NCBI GenBank assembly: GCA_944385935.1
Contig: CALWZC010000009.1
Span: 61,983-125,982 of the forward strand
Direction: 5' to 3'
DNA from: an uncultured Anaerofilum sp.
GTDB taxonomy: Bacteria; Bacillota; Clostridia; Oscillospirales; Ruminococcaceae
DNA length: 64,000 nt
The notes under the pieces are model-generated. The model ran no database searches. It was given only the letters and a program-made list of their open reading frames with translations, and was not told the origin of the DNA. Made by a program: the position numbers and the translations under genes. This document shows positions 8,864 through 17,679 of the stretch, in pieces (the first letter of the stretch is position 1; each line of letters starts with the position of its first letter).

Positions 8864-8917
8864 CAAAAAAATGGTTTTTTGTGCAATGCACCAAGCTGTG
8901 GCAGATAGAAAAATTGG

Positions 8918-9931
8918 TCAGTTCAGTTGCTTTTCCATCAAAGTCAGCAATGGGCAAACCCGTTGCATCAGTGCGGAAAATTGTTTAGGGGTTAGGCTTT
9001 GGGCACCATCAGAAAGGGCGTTTGCTGGGTCGTTATGAACCTCTATCATCAATCCGTCAGCACCAGCAGCAATGGCAGCCATTGCCAAAGGTTCCACCAT
9101 CCAAGAAAGTCCCGCTGCATGGCTGGGGTCAATGATAACAGGGAGATGGCTCATTTTTTTCAGCATGGGCACAGCAGAAATATCCAAGGTGTTGCGCATA
9201 CTGGTTTCAAAGGTGCGGATTCCTCGCTCACATAGAATAACATTCTCATTTCCACCAGCCATAATGTATTCAGCACTCATAACAAATTCTTCCAAAGTGG
9301 CAGAAAGTCCCCTTTTTAGCAAAATGGGCTTGTTGAGTTTGCCCAATTCCTTCAAAAGTTCAAAATTTTGCATATTTCTTGCGCCCACTTGAATAACATC
9401 TACATCTTCAAACAGGGGCAGGTGTTCGGTGTTCATAATTTCGGTTACAATGGGTTGTCCGGTAAGGCTGCGGGCATGGCGAAGAAGTTCCAACCCGTCA
9501 TCACGCAAACCTTGGAAGGAATAGGGAGAGGTGCGAGGTTTGAAGGCACCTCCTCGCAGGATGGAAGCACCAGCTTTTTTTACTTCTTGTGCTACAAGGG
9601 TAATCTGTTCGGGGCTTTCTACACTGCAAGGGCCGGCCATCACAGCAAAATTTCCCCCGCCAACCAGCACACCGCTACAGTTGACAATGGTATCTTGTGG
9701 GTGAAATTTGCGGTTGGCCTTTTTGTATGGTTCGCTTATCCGACGAACCTCCTCCACAGCAGGGTTTGCCCGCAGAGAGTCCATATCCAAAGATTTGGTA
9801 TCTCCCACCAATCCAATGATATGGCTTTGTTCTCCCTCAGATTGATGCAAGGAAAGCCCTTTCGATTTGAGGCTGTGGCATAAAGTGTCAATTTGCTGTT
9901 TGGTTGCATTCTTTTTCAAAATCAAAATCAT
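8918..9931 (-). CDS. aroF: 3-deoxy-7-phosphoheptulonate (DAHP) synthase, type I-beta
   Basis: Catalyses condensation of phosphoenolpyruvate and erythrose-4-phosphate, the first step of the shikimate pathway. 337 residues: an N-terminal ferredoxin-like regulatory domain (about 1-75, MILILKKNATKQQ) and a TIM barrel with FAVMAGPCSVES, LRGGAFKPRTSPYSFQG, ILLKRGLSAT, CERGIRTFE and IDPSHAAG, which carry the substrate and metal ligands. ATG 9931 is used because homology begins there; the upstream GGGGG is a modest binding site. The N-terminal domain suggests feedback by an aromatic product. Expression appears to be controlled by the attenuator at 9964-10132. It is a single-gene unit. Confidence 0.93.
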   Translation of the reverse strand: MILILKKNATKQQIDTLCHSLKSKGLSLHQSEGEQSHIIGLVGDTKSLDMDSLRANPAVEEVRRISEPYKKANRKFHPQDTIVNCSGVLVGGGNFAVMAGPCSVESPEQITLVAQEVKKAGASILRGGAFKPRTSPYSFQGLRDDGLELLRHARSLTGQPIVTEIMNTEHLPLFEDVDVIQVGARNMQNFELLKELGKLNKPILLKRGLSATLEEFVMSAEYIMAGGNENVILCERGIRTFETSMRNTLDISAVPMLKKMSHLPVIIDPSHAAGLSWMVEPLAMAAIAAGADGLMIEVHNDPANALSDGAQSLTPKQFSALMQRVCPLLTLMEKQLN

Positions 9932-9963
9932 ATCCAAATTCCCCCATAAAAATATTTGACAGA

Positions 9964-9999
9964 ATAAAAAACGGGGCTTTGCTGTGTGCAAAACCCCGT
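9964..9999 (-). terminator. aroF: attenuator terminator in the aroF leader
   Basis: On the minus strand ACGGGGTTTTGC pairs with GCAAAGCCCCGT around ACACA (12 pairs, one G-U), followed by a T-rich run. It lies upstream of the aroF start, so it must be bypassed for aroF to be expressed. AACTAC, which overlaps its 5' base, can instead pair with GTAGTT near the end of the leader peptide gene. Confidence 0.85.
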
Positions 10000-10030
10000 A
10001 GTTTCCTGTTATCAGGTTGGCAGATGAAAG

Positions 10031-10132
10031 TTATCCAACTACCCTTTTTCGGAGATGCCCACAGCCAAAAAGACCCTTGCTAAAATAGCAAAAGCCAAAA
10101 TACAGATAAGAAGCTGTGAACAAATGTGCCAT
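10031..10132 (-). CDS. aroF leader peptide rich in Phe and Tyr
   Basis: 33-codon frame between the aroF promoter and its attenuator terminator: ATG at 10132, TAA at 10033-10031. GGAGAG lies 11 bases upstream of the ATG, and the start is about 27 bases from the expected transcript start. Eight of 33 residues are Phe or Tyr, with seven in the nine-residue block YLYFGFCYF. No other aromatic bias of this kind is seen nearby. A ribosome stalled there for lack of charged tRNA-Phe or tRNA-Tyr would leave GTAGTT (10042-10037) free to pair with AACTAC (10003-9998) and weaken the terminator. A ribosome reaching the stop would cover it. Not confirmed by comparison with relatives. Confidence 0.7.
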   Translation of the reverse strand: MAHLFTASYLYFGFCYFSKGLFGCGHLRKRVVG

Positions 10133-10165
10133 ACTATCCCAAACTCTCCAAAAAATATTGGGTTT

Positions 10166-10194
10166 AGTATACTGGTTTTTCCGGCGGCTGTCAA
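10166..10194 (-). promoter_or_regulatory. aroF: aroF promoter
   Basis: Perfect TTGACA (10194-10189), 17-base spacer, TATACT (10171-10166) on the minus strand. The transcript would begin near 10159 and carry the leader peptide and attenuator. Confidence 0.85.
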
Positions 10195-10309
10195 GAAAAA
10201 ATTTTTTGCTTTGACAAAGATTTTGGTTTCTGTATTTGACAAAAAACCACAAGAAAAAACAAGTCCTTTGGTGGTTGCGCTGAAAATCAGCAGGAAATGG
10301 GGGGATTGC

Positions 10310-10338
10310 TTGATTTTAGTTCAAAAACCAATTACACT
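10310..10338 (+). promoter_or_regulatory. candidate promoter of the pur leader RNA
   Basis: TTGATT, 17-base spacer, TACACT. Two further TTGACA boxes occur at 10211 and 10236 but lack a good -10. This promoter would start a transcript near 10345 that runs into purE or stops at 10582. Confidence 0.5.
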
Positions 10339-10344
10339 TTAGTT

Positions 10345-10582
10345 AGGTTCTTTGACCACAAAAAAGAAATGGTCAAAGGGCAAAACACTTGCTTGAAAAT
10401 AGGGAGGGTTGGACATGTTGCACAGTGGAAGAATAAAGACTGCCTCTCTGGCAGGAATGTTGTGTTGGACAGGTCTGCCTTGTCATCCTTGCCAAAAGGA
10501 AATTGGGGAGAAGTGTAAGCATTTTTGCAAAAAAATAACTGTTTTATAAAGGGCGTGGTGTAGCTGCATCACGGCCTTTTTT
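10345..10582 (+). ncRNA. structured RNA upstream of purE, 6S-RNA-like or purine leader
   Basis: A 5' hairpin pairs CTTTGACCA (10350-10358) with TGGTCAAAG (10370-10378). A second, long irregular fold is closed by ACACTT (10385-10390) with AAGTGT (10511-10516), includes GGTTGGACA with TGTCATCC, and ends in a perfect CTGCC/GGCAG stem-loop (10440-10454). Its 3' strand holds a small CCAA/TTGG hairpin opposite an unpaired 5' strand. This closing stem, central bubble and long apical arm resemble bacterial 6S RNA, and I recall 6S genes upstream of purE in Firmicutes. It may instead be a cis-acting purine leader, because it ends in a terminator before purE. No guanine riboswitch core was found. Confidence 0.45.
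10548..10582 (+). terminator. terminator between the leader RNA and purE
   Basis: GGC-GTGGTG (10552-10560) pairs with CATCAC-G-GCC (one bulged G), followed by TTTTTT. It lies 84 bases before purE with no strong promoter between, so pur expression probably depends on readthrough or regulated antitermination. Confidence 0.8.
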
Positions 10583-10665
10583 GTTTGCCAAAACAGCCTT
10601 TGGCTGCTTTGATATAGAGATTTTTCATTGCTAAAAAAATACGACTTCAGAAAGGAAGACGAACG

Positions 10666-11160
10666 ATGAAAAAAGTTGCAATTATTATGGGAAGCGACAG
10701 CGATTTACCTGTTGTAAAAGCTGCATGGGATGAGTTGAAACGATTGGGCATTCCCTGCGAAGCTCATGTAATGAGTGCCCACCGCACACCTGCACAGGCA
10801 GCAGAATTTAGTGCAAATGCCCGCAAAAATGGCTTTGGTGTTATTATTGCCGCCGCAGGAATGGCAGCCCACCTTGCTGGTGCCATTGCTGCAAATACCA
10901 CTTTGCCGGTTATTGGAATCCCTGTAAAGGGTGGGGCAATGGATGGTTTGGATGCACTGTTGTCCACTGTAATGATGCCCAGCGGTATTCCTGTGGCTAC
11001 TGTAGCACTAAATGGGGCAAAAAATGCAGCCATTTTGGCAGCACAAATGTTGGCCATTGAGGATGCTCAACTGGCAGAAAAATTGGATGCTGCCCGTGAA
11101 ACCATGGCAAAAGAGGTTGCAGCCAAAGACCAAGCCTTGCAGCAAAAACTTGCTGAATAA
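10666..11160 (+). CDS. purE: N5-carboxyaminoimidazole ribonucleotide mutase
   Basis: 164 residues, class I PurE length. The motifs MGSDSDLPVVKAAWDEL, HVMSAHRTP (active-site His) and GAAGMAAHLAG-type loop (AAAGMAAHLAGA) are visible. It makes 4-carboxy-AIR in de novo purine synthesis. ATG 10666 follows AAAGGAAGACGAACG. It is the first gene of an eight-gene operon on the plus strand. No purK occurs in the window, so the CAIR form or the supply of N5-CAIR must be encoded elsewhere. Confidence 0.95.
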   Translation: MKKVAIIMGSDSDLPVVKAAWDELKRLGIPCEAHVMSAHRTPAQAAEFSANARKNGFGVIIAAAGMAAHLAGAIAANTTLPVIGIPVKGGAMDGLDALLSTVMMPSGIPVATVALNGAKNAAILAAQMLAIEDAQLAEKLDAARETMAKEVAAKDQALQQKLAE

Positions 11161-11197
11161 TTGCAGACACAACAGCCAAGAAAGGGAGCGAATTATC

Positions 11198-12652
11198 ATG
11201 GAAATGGAAGAGTACCGCAGCCAAAAGCTGCATGAGGAATGTGGCGTTTTTGCCATTTATGATAAATCTCAACAGGAAAATGTAGTGGCAGATGCCTACC
11301 ATGCCTTGTATGCTTTGCAGCATCGTGGACAGGAGAGCTGTGGTATTGCTGTAAATGATGATGGCGTTATCTCTTACCACAGAGATTTGGGTCTGGTAAA
11401 TGATGTATTTACAAAAGATGTTATGCTCTCCCTGCCCCAACAGGGAAAAATGGCTTTGGGACACTGCCGCTATGCAAAAGAGGGTATTCCTCGCCGCAGT
11501 GAGGCACAGCCCTTGGTGGTTCGCCATGTAAAAGGCAGCATGGCATTGGGCTTCAATGGAGCATTGTTGAATGGTGCAGAACTGCGCAAAAAGTACGAGT
11601 TGGAAGGTGCTATCTTCCACACCGGCACTGATGCCGAAGTAATTGCCTATTCTATTACCCGTTATCGTTTGCATTGCTCCAGCATTGAAGAAGCTGTAAG
11701 CTGTGCCATGGACGAACTGGAGGGAGCCATCTCTCTGGTAGTTATGAGCCCTCGCAAGATTATTGCAGCCCGTGACAGAAAGGGCTTCCGTCCTTTGTGC
11801 CTTGGTAAAAAAGGGGATGCGTGGATTGTTGCCAGTGAAAGCTGTGCCATTCACAGTATCAATGGACAGTTTGAACGAGATATTCGCCCCGGCGAAATTA
11901 TCGTAATTGATAAAGATGGCGTTCGCAGTGATGAAAGCCGTTGTGGAGAAAAAAGCGGTCTGTGTGTGTTTGAGTTCGTATACTTTGCACGCCCTGACAG
12001 CGTGGTGGATGGTGCTAGCGTTCATGTAGCTCGCCGCCGCGCTGGTGCATTTTTGGCACTGGAACATCCGGTACAAGCCGACGTGGTCATTGGTGCACCC
12101 GATTCCGGCTTAGATGCTGCATTAGGCTTTGCACAGCAAAGCGGCATTCCTTATGGAATCGGATTCCTGAAAAATAAATATATTGGACGAACCTTTATCC
12201 AACCCGACCAAAAGTTGAGAGAGAATACCGTTCGCATTAAATTGAACCCCATTGCAGCCACAGTAAAAGGCAAGCGTGTTGTGCTGGTGGATGACTCTAT
12301 TGTTCGTGGAACCACTTCCAAACAGATTGTACAGCTTTTGCGTGATGCAGGTGCAACAGAGGTGCATTTCCGTTCTTCTAGTCCAGAGTTCTTGTATCCC
12401 TGCTACTTTGGCACTGATGTAGACAGCCGGGAAAATCTCATCGCTGTAAACCATAGCACTGAGGAAATTGCTGAGATGATTGGTGTAGATAGCCTTGGAT
12501 TCCTGAGCATTGAAGGAGTAAAGAAGATTGCAGAGGGCTGCAATTTGGACTTCTGTGTGGGTTGTTTTACCGGAGAATATCCTGTAGATTGCTCTGGTTG
12601 CTGCTGCAATAAAGATAAATGTGATTGCAAATTAAACGAACAACAACAATAA
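11198..12652 (+). CDS. purF: amidophosphoribosyltransferase
   Basis: 484-residue enzyme for the committed step from PRPP and glutamine to phosphoribosylamine. A short propeptide precedes Cys15 in [10 protein letters not shown], the glutaminase nucleophile once cleaved. The PRPP loop is [17 protein letters not shown]. The C-terminus is rich in Cys ([11 protein letters not shown], then [13 protein letters not shown]), consistent with the iron-sulfur type known from Bacillus subtilis; the last CCC cluster is unusually dense. The start at 11198 follows AAGGGAG and begins just before the family propeptide; the frame open to 11012 is an overlap with purE. Confidence 0.95.
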   Translation: MEMEEYRSQKLHEECGVFAIYDKSQQENVVADAYHALYALQHRGQESCGIAVNDDGVISYHRDLGLVNDVFTKDVMLSLPQQGKMALGHCRYAKEGIPRRSEAQPLVVRHVKGSMALGFNGALLNGAELRKKYELEGAIFHTGTDAEVIAYSITRYRLHCSSIEEAVSCAMDELEGAISLVVMSPRKIIAARDRKGFRPLCLGKKGDAWIVASESCAIHSINGQFERDIRPGEIIVIDKDGVRSDESRCGEKSGLCVFEFVYFARPDSVVDGASVHVARRRAGAFLALEHPVQADVVIGAPDSGLDAALGFAQQSGIPYGIGFLKNKYIGRTFIQPDQKLRENTVRIKLNPIAATVKGKRVVLVDDSIVRGTTSKQIVQLLRDAGATEVHFRSSSPEFLYPCYFGTDVDSRENLIAVNHSTEEIAEMIGVDSLGFLSIEGVKKIAEGCNLDFCVGCFTGEYPVDCSGCCCNKDKCDCKLNEQQQ

Positions 12653-12681
12653 GCAAGCGGAATACCGCTATGGAGGATACC

Positions 12682-13719
12682 ATGGAAAAAAGTTTTTCCG
12701 AAAGCTATAAAGCAGCCGGTGTGGACATTACTGCCGGTTATAAAGCAGTTGAATTGATGAAAGCCCATGTTGCTCGTACTATGACCAGTGGTGTGCTGGG
12801 TGGTTTGGGCGGTTTTGGTGGCTTGTTTGAATTGGATGTTACCGATATGCCTCATCCTGTGTTGGTTTCCGGCACCGATGGCGTAGGAACAAAGCTGAAA
12901 ATTGCCTTTTTGATGGATAAGCATGACACCGTTGGCATTGACTGTGTGGCTATGTGTGTCAATGATGTTTTGGCTTGTGGTGCAAAGCCTTTGCTGTTTT
13001 TGGATTATATCGCTTGCGGCAAAAATGTACCCGAAAAAATCGCATCCATTGTTGCTGGTGTAGCGGAAGGCTGTGTACAGGCAGGCTGTGCATTGGTAGG
13101 TGGCGAAACTGCCGAAATGCCCGGATTCTACCCTGAAGATGAGTATGATTTAGCCGGATTTACAGTAGGTGCCGTAGAAAAGACTAAAATCTTGGACATC
13201 AACACCATGAAGCCTGGGGATGCCATTATTGCATTGCCTTCCTCTGGTGTGCATTCCAATGGTTTTAGCTTGGTTCGCCGTATCTTTGACTTGGAAAATA
13301 AGGGATTAGACCGCTATTCTGACGAATTGGGCCGCACCTTGGGCGAAGCATTGCTAGAGCCCACCAAAATCTATGTAAAACCTGCCTTGGCTGTGGTAAA
13401 CAGTGTGCCTGTTCGTGCCATTAGCCATATTACCGGCGGCGGTTTTTATGAGAATATTCCTCGTGCTTTGGCCGAGGGTTGTACCGCTCGCATTGACAAA
13501 AGTAGCCTGAAGGTTTTACCCATCTTTGATTTGCTGCAAAAAGAAGGAAATATCCCAGAGCGTGATATGTTCAATACCTTCAATATGGGCGTTGGTATGG
13601 CTATGATGGTGGATGCTGCCAGTGCAGACCAAGCAGTTCGCATTTTGAAAGAAAACGGACAGGATGCCTACATTATGGGCGAAATTGCCAAAGGCGAGAA
13701 GGGCGTGGAGATATGCTAA
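12682..13719 (+). CDS. purM: phosphoribosylformylglycinamidine cyclo-ligase (AIR synthase)
   Basis: 345 residues, the usual PurM length. It closes FGAM to AIR with ATP. Family blocks are [62 protein letters not shown] and [15 protein letters not shown] use ATG 12682 because TGGAGGATACC precedes it; in-frame ATGs at 12625 and 12670 lack a site. Its stop overlaps the purN start by 7 bases, coupling the two. Confidence 0.95.
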   Translation: MEKSFSESYKAAGVDITAGYKAVELMKAHVARTMTSGVLGGLGGFGGLFELDVTDMPHPVLVSGTDGVGTKLKIAFLMDKHDTVGIDCVAMCVNDVLACGAKPLLFLDYIACGKNVPEKIASIVAGVAEGCVQAGCALVGGETAEMPGFYPEDEYDLAGFTVGAVEKTKILDINTMKPGDAIIALPSSGVHSNGFSLVRRIFDLENKGLDRYSDELGRTLGEALLEPTKIYVKPALAVVNSVPVRAISHITGGGFYENIPRALAEGCTARIDKSSLKVLPIFDLLQKEGNIPERDMFNTFNMGVGMAMMVDAASADQAVRILKENGQDAYIMGEIAKGEKGVEIC

Positions 13720-14309
13720 ATGTAGCAGTGTTGGTTTCCGGTGGGGGAACCAATCTACAAGCCATTTTAGACAGTGAAGCAAAAGGGCAAAATCCTCATG
13801 GCAAGGTGAAGCTGGTGGTTTCCTCCAAACAAGGAGTATACGCCTTGGAACGTGCAGAAAAGGCAGGGGTTGCTACAGCGGTTATCTGCCGAAAAGATTG
13901 TACCAGCCAACAAGAATTTGATAAAAAGCTGTTGGAAGTGCTAAAAAATAACCAAATTCATGTGGTAGTGCTGGCAGGCTTTCTTTCCATTTTGGGGGAG
14001 GAAGTTATCAAGGCATATCCCAACCGCATTTTAAATGTCCACCCCAGTTTGATACCTAGCTTTTGTGGTGCAGGTTTCTACGGCTTAAAGGTTCACCAAG
14101 CTGCCTTGGAAAAAGGTGTCAAGGTTACCGGTGCAACAGTACACTTTGTCAATGAAATTTGCGATGGTGGGGCAATTATTGCCCAAAAGGCAGTGGATGT
14201 GTTGGAAGGGGATACCCCCGAAACCCTGCAAAAGCGTGTAATGGAACAGGCAGAATGGGAATTGCTTCCCGCTGCTCTTGCAAAGGTTTGCAAGGAACTG
14301 GATGTATAA
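13713..14309 (+). CDS. purN: phosphoribosylglycinamide formyltransferase
   Basis: 198 residues. It transfers formyl from 10-formyl-THF to GAR. It has the N-terminal [16 protein letters not shown] (phosphate loop) and [19 protein letters not shown] with the conserved His and N-x-H of the active site, then [16 protein letters not shown] with the catalytic Asp. The binding site lies within purM (GGCGTGGAG), and start and stop overlap. Confidence 0.95.
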   Translation: MLNVAVLVSGGGTNLQAILDSEAKGQNPHGKVKLVVSSKQGVYALERAEKAGVATAVICRKDCTSQQEFDKKLLEVLKNNQIHVVVLAGFLSILGEEVIKAYPNRILNVHPSLIPSFCGAGFYGLKVHQAALEKGVKVTGATVHFVNEICDGGAIIAQKAVDVLEGDTPETLQKRVMEQAEWELLPAALAKVCKELDV

Positions 14310-14329
14310 ATCAAAAAGGAAAGTTGTTT

Positions 14330-15058
14330 ATGAAAGCAGTTGAATTGACCAATCTCCTAAAAGAAAATACCTACCCCGGCCGTGGCATTGCTTTGGGTAT
14401 TACTCCCAACGGTAAACAGGCTGTAATGGTTTACTTTATTATGGGCCGCAGTGCAAACAGCCGAAACCGTGTATTTGACCCCATTGAGGGTGGTATTCGT
14501 ACTATGGCAGCAGACCCTGCCAAGCTGGAAGACCCCAGCTTGATTATCTACAATCCTGTTCGCACACTGGGTAATGACCATATTGTGACCAATGGCGACC
14601 AGACCGACACCATTTATGAGCATATCCAACAGGGGAAAACCTTTGAGGATGCTCTGCGCACCCGCACCTTTGAGCCAGACGGCCCCAACTGGACTCCTCG
14701 TATCAGTGGACTACTTCATTGGGAAAAGGATTCTGCCAGCTATAAGCTGTCTATCCTGAAAAGTGCAGATGGAAACGGGGACAGTGCTCGCCGCTATTTC
14801 TTTGAGTATCCTCAGCCTGTGGCAGGAGAAGGGCATTTTATCCACACCTACCAAAAGGATGAGAACCCCCTGCCCAGCTTTGAGGGAGAGCCAAGAAAAA
14901 TTTCTATTCCCGAAAATATCGAAGATTTTTCCAATGCAATTTGGGCAAACCTCAACACTGATAACAAGGTAAGCCTGTTTATTCGCACCATTGACCTTGC
15001 CACCGGAGAAACCGAGGATACCATTTACAACGGCTATGATGCTGTTTGTCAGGAATAA
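14330..15058 (+). CDS. IMP cyclohydrolase, archaeal PurO-like
   Basis: 242 residues starting MKAVELTNLLKENTYPGRGI, with NSRNRVFDPIEGGIRTMAADPAKLEDPSLIIYNPVR. This belongs to the COG3363/IMP_cyclohyd group, which closes FAICAR to IMP, the last step of the pathway. It lies directly before a PurH that contains only the transformylase part, so the two replace bifunctional PurH. The start at 14330 follows AAAGGAAAG. The family call is from sequence pattern and context; the exact residues of the active site were not assigned. Confidence 0.82.
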   Translation: MKAVELTNLLKENTYPGRGIALGITPNGKQAVMVYFIMGRSANSRNRVFDPIEGGIRTMAADPAKLEDPSLIIYNPVRTLGNDHIVTNGDQTDTIYEHIQQGKTFEDALRTRTFEPDGPNWTPRISGLLHWEKDSASYKLSILKSADGNGDSARRYFFEYPQPVAGEGHFIHTYQKDENPLPSFEGEPRKISIPENIEDFSNAIWANLNTDNKVSLFIRTIDLATGETEDTIYNGYDAVCQE

Positions 15059-15074
15059 GGGAGGAACTGTAGAA

Positions 15075-16247
15075 ATGACCGAATTGGAATTGAAATATGG
15101 TTGTAATCCCAACCAAAAGCCTGCACGCATTTTTATGGAGCAGGGAGAACTGCCTGTGACTGTACTCAGCGGAAAACCCGGCTATATCAATTTTTTGGAT
15201 GCACTGAATAGCTGGCAACTGGTAAAAGAGCTGAAAGAAGCCACTGGTCTGCCTGCGGCTGCCTCTTTCAAACATGTTTCTCCTGCGGGTGCCGCTTTGG
15301 GCTTGCCTTTGGATGAAACTTTAGAAAAAATGTACCATGTAGAGGGGATGAATCTTAGCCCCTTGGCTTGTGCATATGCTCGTGCCCGTGGTGCCGACCG
15401 TATGAGCAGCTTTGGCGACTGGATTGCCCTGAGCGATATTTGTGACGAAAGCACCGCACTGGTTATCAAAAAAGAGGTTTCTGATGGTGTAATTGCCCCC
15501 GGCTATACCCCAGAAGCATTGGAAATTTTGAAAGCAAAGCGCAAGGGCGGATACAATGTAGTACAGATTGACCCTGTATATATTCCCGCAGCCATTGAGC
15601 ACAAACAGGTGTATGGTGTTACCTTTGAACAGGGCCGAAATGACCTGAAAATCACAGAGGAAATGCTGTCCAATCTGGTGACAGACAACAAAACCTTTAC
15701 TGAGGAGCAAAAGCGAGATTTGATTCTTTGCCTGATTACCCTGAAATATACCCAGTCTAACAGTGTGTGCTATGCACAAGGTGGGCAGGTTATTGGTGTA
15801 GGTGCAGGACAACAGAGCCGTATTCATTGCACCCGTTTGGCAGGCAATAAAGCAGACATTTGGCAGTTGCGCCACCATCCCAAGGTATTGGGCTTGCCCT
15901 TCCGTGAGGATGTAAGCCGCCCCAATCGTGACAATGCCATTGATGTATATATCAGTGAAGATTATGAAGATGTAATTGGCAATGATGTATGGGCAGAAAC
16001 CTTTACTACCCAGCCCCAGCCTTTGACTGCACAGGAGAAAAAAGAGTGGCTGGCACAGGTGAGTGGTGTTTGTCTGGGCAGTGATGCGTTCTTCCCCTTT
16101 GGAGATAACATTGAGCGTGCCCGTCGCAGTGGTGTTACTGCCATTGTTCAGCCCGGTGGTTCTATCCGAGATGACCAAGTAATTGAAACCTGCAATAAAT
16201 ACAACATTGCTATGGCATTCTGTGGACTGCGGTTGTTCCACCATTAA
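15075..16247 (+). CDS. purH: AICAR transformylase (PurH C-terminal domain, stand-alone)
   Basis: 390 residues starting MTELELKYGCNPNQKPAR. It aligns with the formyltransferase half of PurH: ASFKHVSPAGAALG carries the Lys-His catalytic pair, and later SNSVCYAQGGQVIGVGAGQQSR and FFPFGDNIERA. The N-terminal MGS-like cyclohydrolase domain (about 200 residues) is absent, so it makes FAICAR only. It begins 16 bases after the PurO-like gene, with GGGAGGAACTGTAGAA upstream. Confidence 0.93.
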   Translation: MTELELKYGCNPNQKPARIFMEQGELPVTVLSGKPGYINFLDALNSWQLVKELKEATGLPAAASFKHVSPAGAALGLPLDETLEKMYHVEGMNLSPLACAYARARGADRMSSFGDWIALSDICDESTALVIKKEVSDGVIAPGYTPEALEILKAKRKGGYNVVQIDPVYIPAAIEHKQVYGVTFEQGRNDLKITEEMLSNLVTDNKTFTEEQKRDLILCLITLKYTQSNSVCYAQGGQVIGVGAGQQSRIHCTRLAGNKADIWQLRHHPKVLGLPFREDVSRPNRDNAIDVYISEDYEDVIGNDVWAETFTTQPQPLTAQEKKEWLAQVSGVCLGSDAFFPFGDNIERARRSGVTAIVQPGGSIRDDQVIETCNKYNIAMAFCGLRLFHH

Positions 16248-16277
16248 ATCCTATAACCCCTTATCAAAGGGAAAAAG

Positions 16278-16304
16278 ACCATCCCTACATACTGTGGGGA
16301 TGGT
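16278..16304 (+). other. hairpin between purH and purD
   Basis: ACCATCCC pairs with GGGATGGT. No U-run follows, so it is more likely an mRNA processing or stabilising element, or a weak internal pause, than a terminator. Confidence 0.4.
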
Positions 16305-16365
16305 ATTATGGCATTTTTAGAGAAGTTTTTTACATTGGGAATTGAACCAAGGAGGCAACAAGGCA

Positions 16366-17652
16366 ATGAAAATCCTTGTAGTAGGTGGCGGTGGACGAGA
16401 ACACGCCATCATCAAAAAATTAAAGGAAAGCCCAAAGGTGACAGAATTGTTTGCAGCTCCCGGCAATGGCGGCATTGCAGAGGATGCTGTTTGTGTGGAT
16501 ATAAAGGCAACCGATGTGGATGCCATTGTAGACTTTGCCACAAAAGAAAAAATGGATTATGTGGTGGTGGCACCAGATGACCCACTGGTTTTGGGAATGG
16601 TGGATGCACTGGCAGAAAAGGGAATCCCTGCCTTTGGCCCCCGCAAGTTGGCTGCTCGCATTGAGGGCAGCAAGGCGTTTTCCAAAGATTTGATGAAAAA
16701 ATATGGCATTCCTACCGCAGAATATGAAGTTTTTGAGGATGCTACCAGAGCAATGGAGTACATCCAAAGCAAAGGAAAATACCCTGTAGTCATCAAAGCG
16801 GATGGTCTGGCATTGGGAAAAGGTGTGCTTATCTGTGAAACAGAGCAACAAGCACAAGATGGTTTAAAAAGTATGCTGGAAGATAAAATTTTCGGCAACA
16901 GTGGCAGCAGAGTTGTAGTAGAGGAATTTTTGACTGGCCCTGAAGTATCTGTGCTTAGTTTTACTGATGGAAAAACCATCAAACCCATGGTGTCCAGCAT
17001 GGACCATAAACGGGCATTGGATGGCGACAAGGGATTGAATACCGGCGGTATGGGAACCATTGCCCCCAACCCCTACTACACCCCAGAGGTAGCCCAGCAG
17101 TGCATGGATGAAATTTTTCTACCCACCATTCGAGCAATGGAGCAGGAGGGCTGTCCCTTTACTGGCTGTTTGTATTTTGGGTTGATGCTTACACCCAACG
17201 GCCCCAAAGTAATCGAGTACAACTGCCGTTTTGGTGACCCTGAAACACAGGTAGTTTTGCCATTGCTGCAAGGGGATTTGCTGGAGATTATGCTGGCAAC
17301 TACCAACGGTACATTGGAACAAACACCTGTGGAATTTGCACAGAGCAGTGCTGCCTGTGTGATTTTGGCAAGTGGTGGCTATCCCCAAAAATATGCCACT
17401 GGAAAAATTATTTCTGGGCTGGAAAAAGGGCAGCTTGCTAACAAAAGTGCATTGGTGTACCATGCAGGCACCAAACAAACCCCAGAAGGTTTGGCAACCT
17501 CTGGAGGTCGTGTACTGGGTGTAACTGCTGTTGCTGATACTTTGCAACAGGCAATCCAAAAGGCTTATACTGCCGCAGAGAACATTTCCTTTGAAGGAAT
17601 GCATTTCCGCAAAGATATTGGACAGCGGGCACTGGCTGCAACAAAAGAATAA
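16366..17652 (+). CDS. purD: phosphoribosylamine-glycine ligase (GAR synthetase)
   Basis: 428 residues, full length. An ATP-grasp enzyme that joins glycine to phosphoribosylamine. It starts MKILVVGGGGREHAIIKKL and contains PVVIKADGLALGKGV (ATP-grasp), LTGPEVSVLSFTDG, GLNTGGMGTIAPNPYY and YNCRFGDPETQ with metal ligands. ATG 16366 is preceded by AAGGAGGCAACAAGGC; the longer frame to 16342 has no site. Confidence 0.95.
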   Translation: MKILVVGGGGREHAIIKKLKESPKVTELFAAPGNGGIAEDAVCVDIKATDVDAIVDFATKEKMDYVVVAPDDPLVLGMVDALAEKGIPAFGPRKLAARIEGSKAFSKDLMKKYGIPTAEYEVFEDATRAMEYIQSKGKYPVVIKADGLALGKGVLICETEQQAQDGLKSMLEDKIFGNSGSRVVVEEFLTGPEVSVLSFTDGKTIKPMVSSMDHKRALDGDKGLNTGGMGTIAPNPYYTPEVAQQCMDEIFLPTIRAMEQEGCPFTGCLYFGLMLTPNGPKVIEYNCRFGDPETQVVLPLLQGDLLEIMLATTNGTLEQTPVEFAQSSAACVILASGGYPQKYATGKIISGLEKGQLANKSALVYHAGTKQTPEGLATSGGRVLGVTAVADTLQQAIQKAYTAAENISFEGMHFRKDIGQRALAATKE

Positions 17653-17679
17653 CCAAATGGAAACAAGGAGAGAACATCC

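Noticed and set aside
9932..10159. T-box upstream of aroF
   Set aside because: No AGGGTGGNACCGCG-type sequence or specifier loop was found; the terminator is better explained with the leader peptide.
10039..10242. 67-residue minus-strand frame overlapping the aroF leader
   Set aside because: It starts upstream of the mapped promoter and is out of frame with the leader peptide, with no binding site.
10250..10665. Guanine riboswitch upstream of purE
   Set aside because: The conserved TATAATCCTRATGATATGG-like core is absent on the plus strand.
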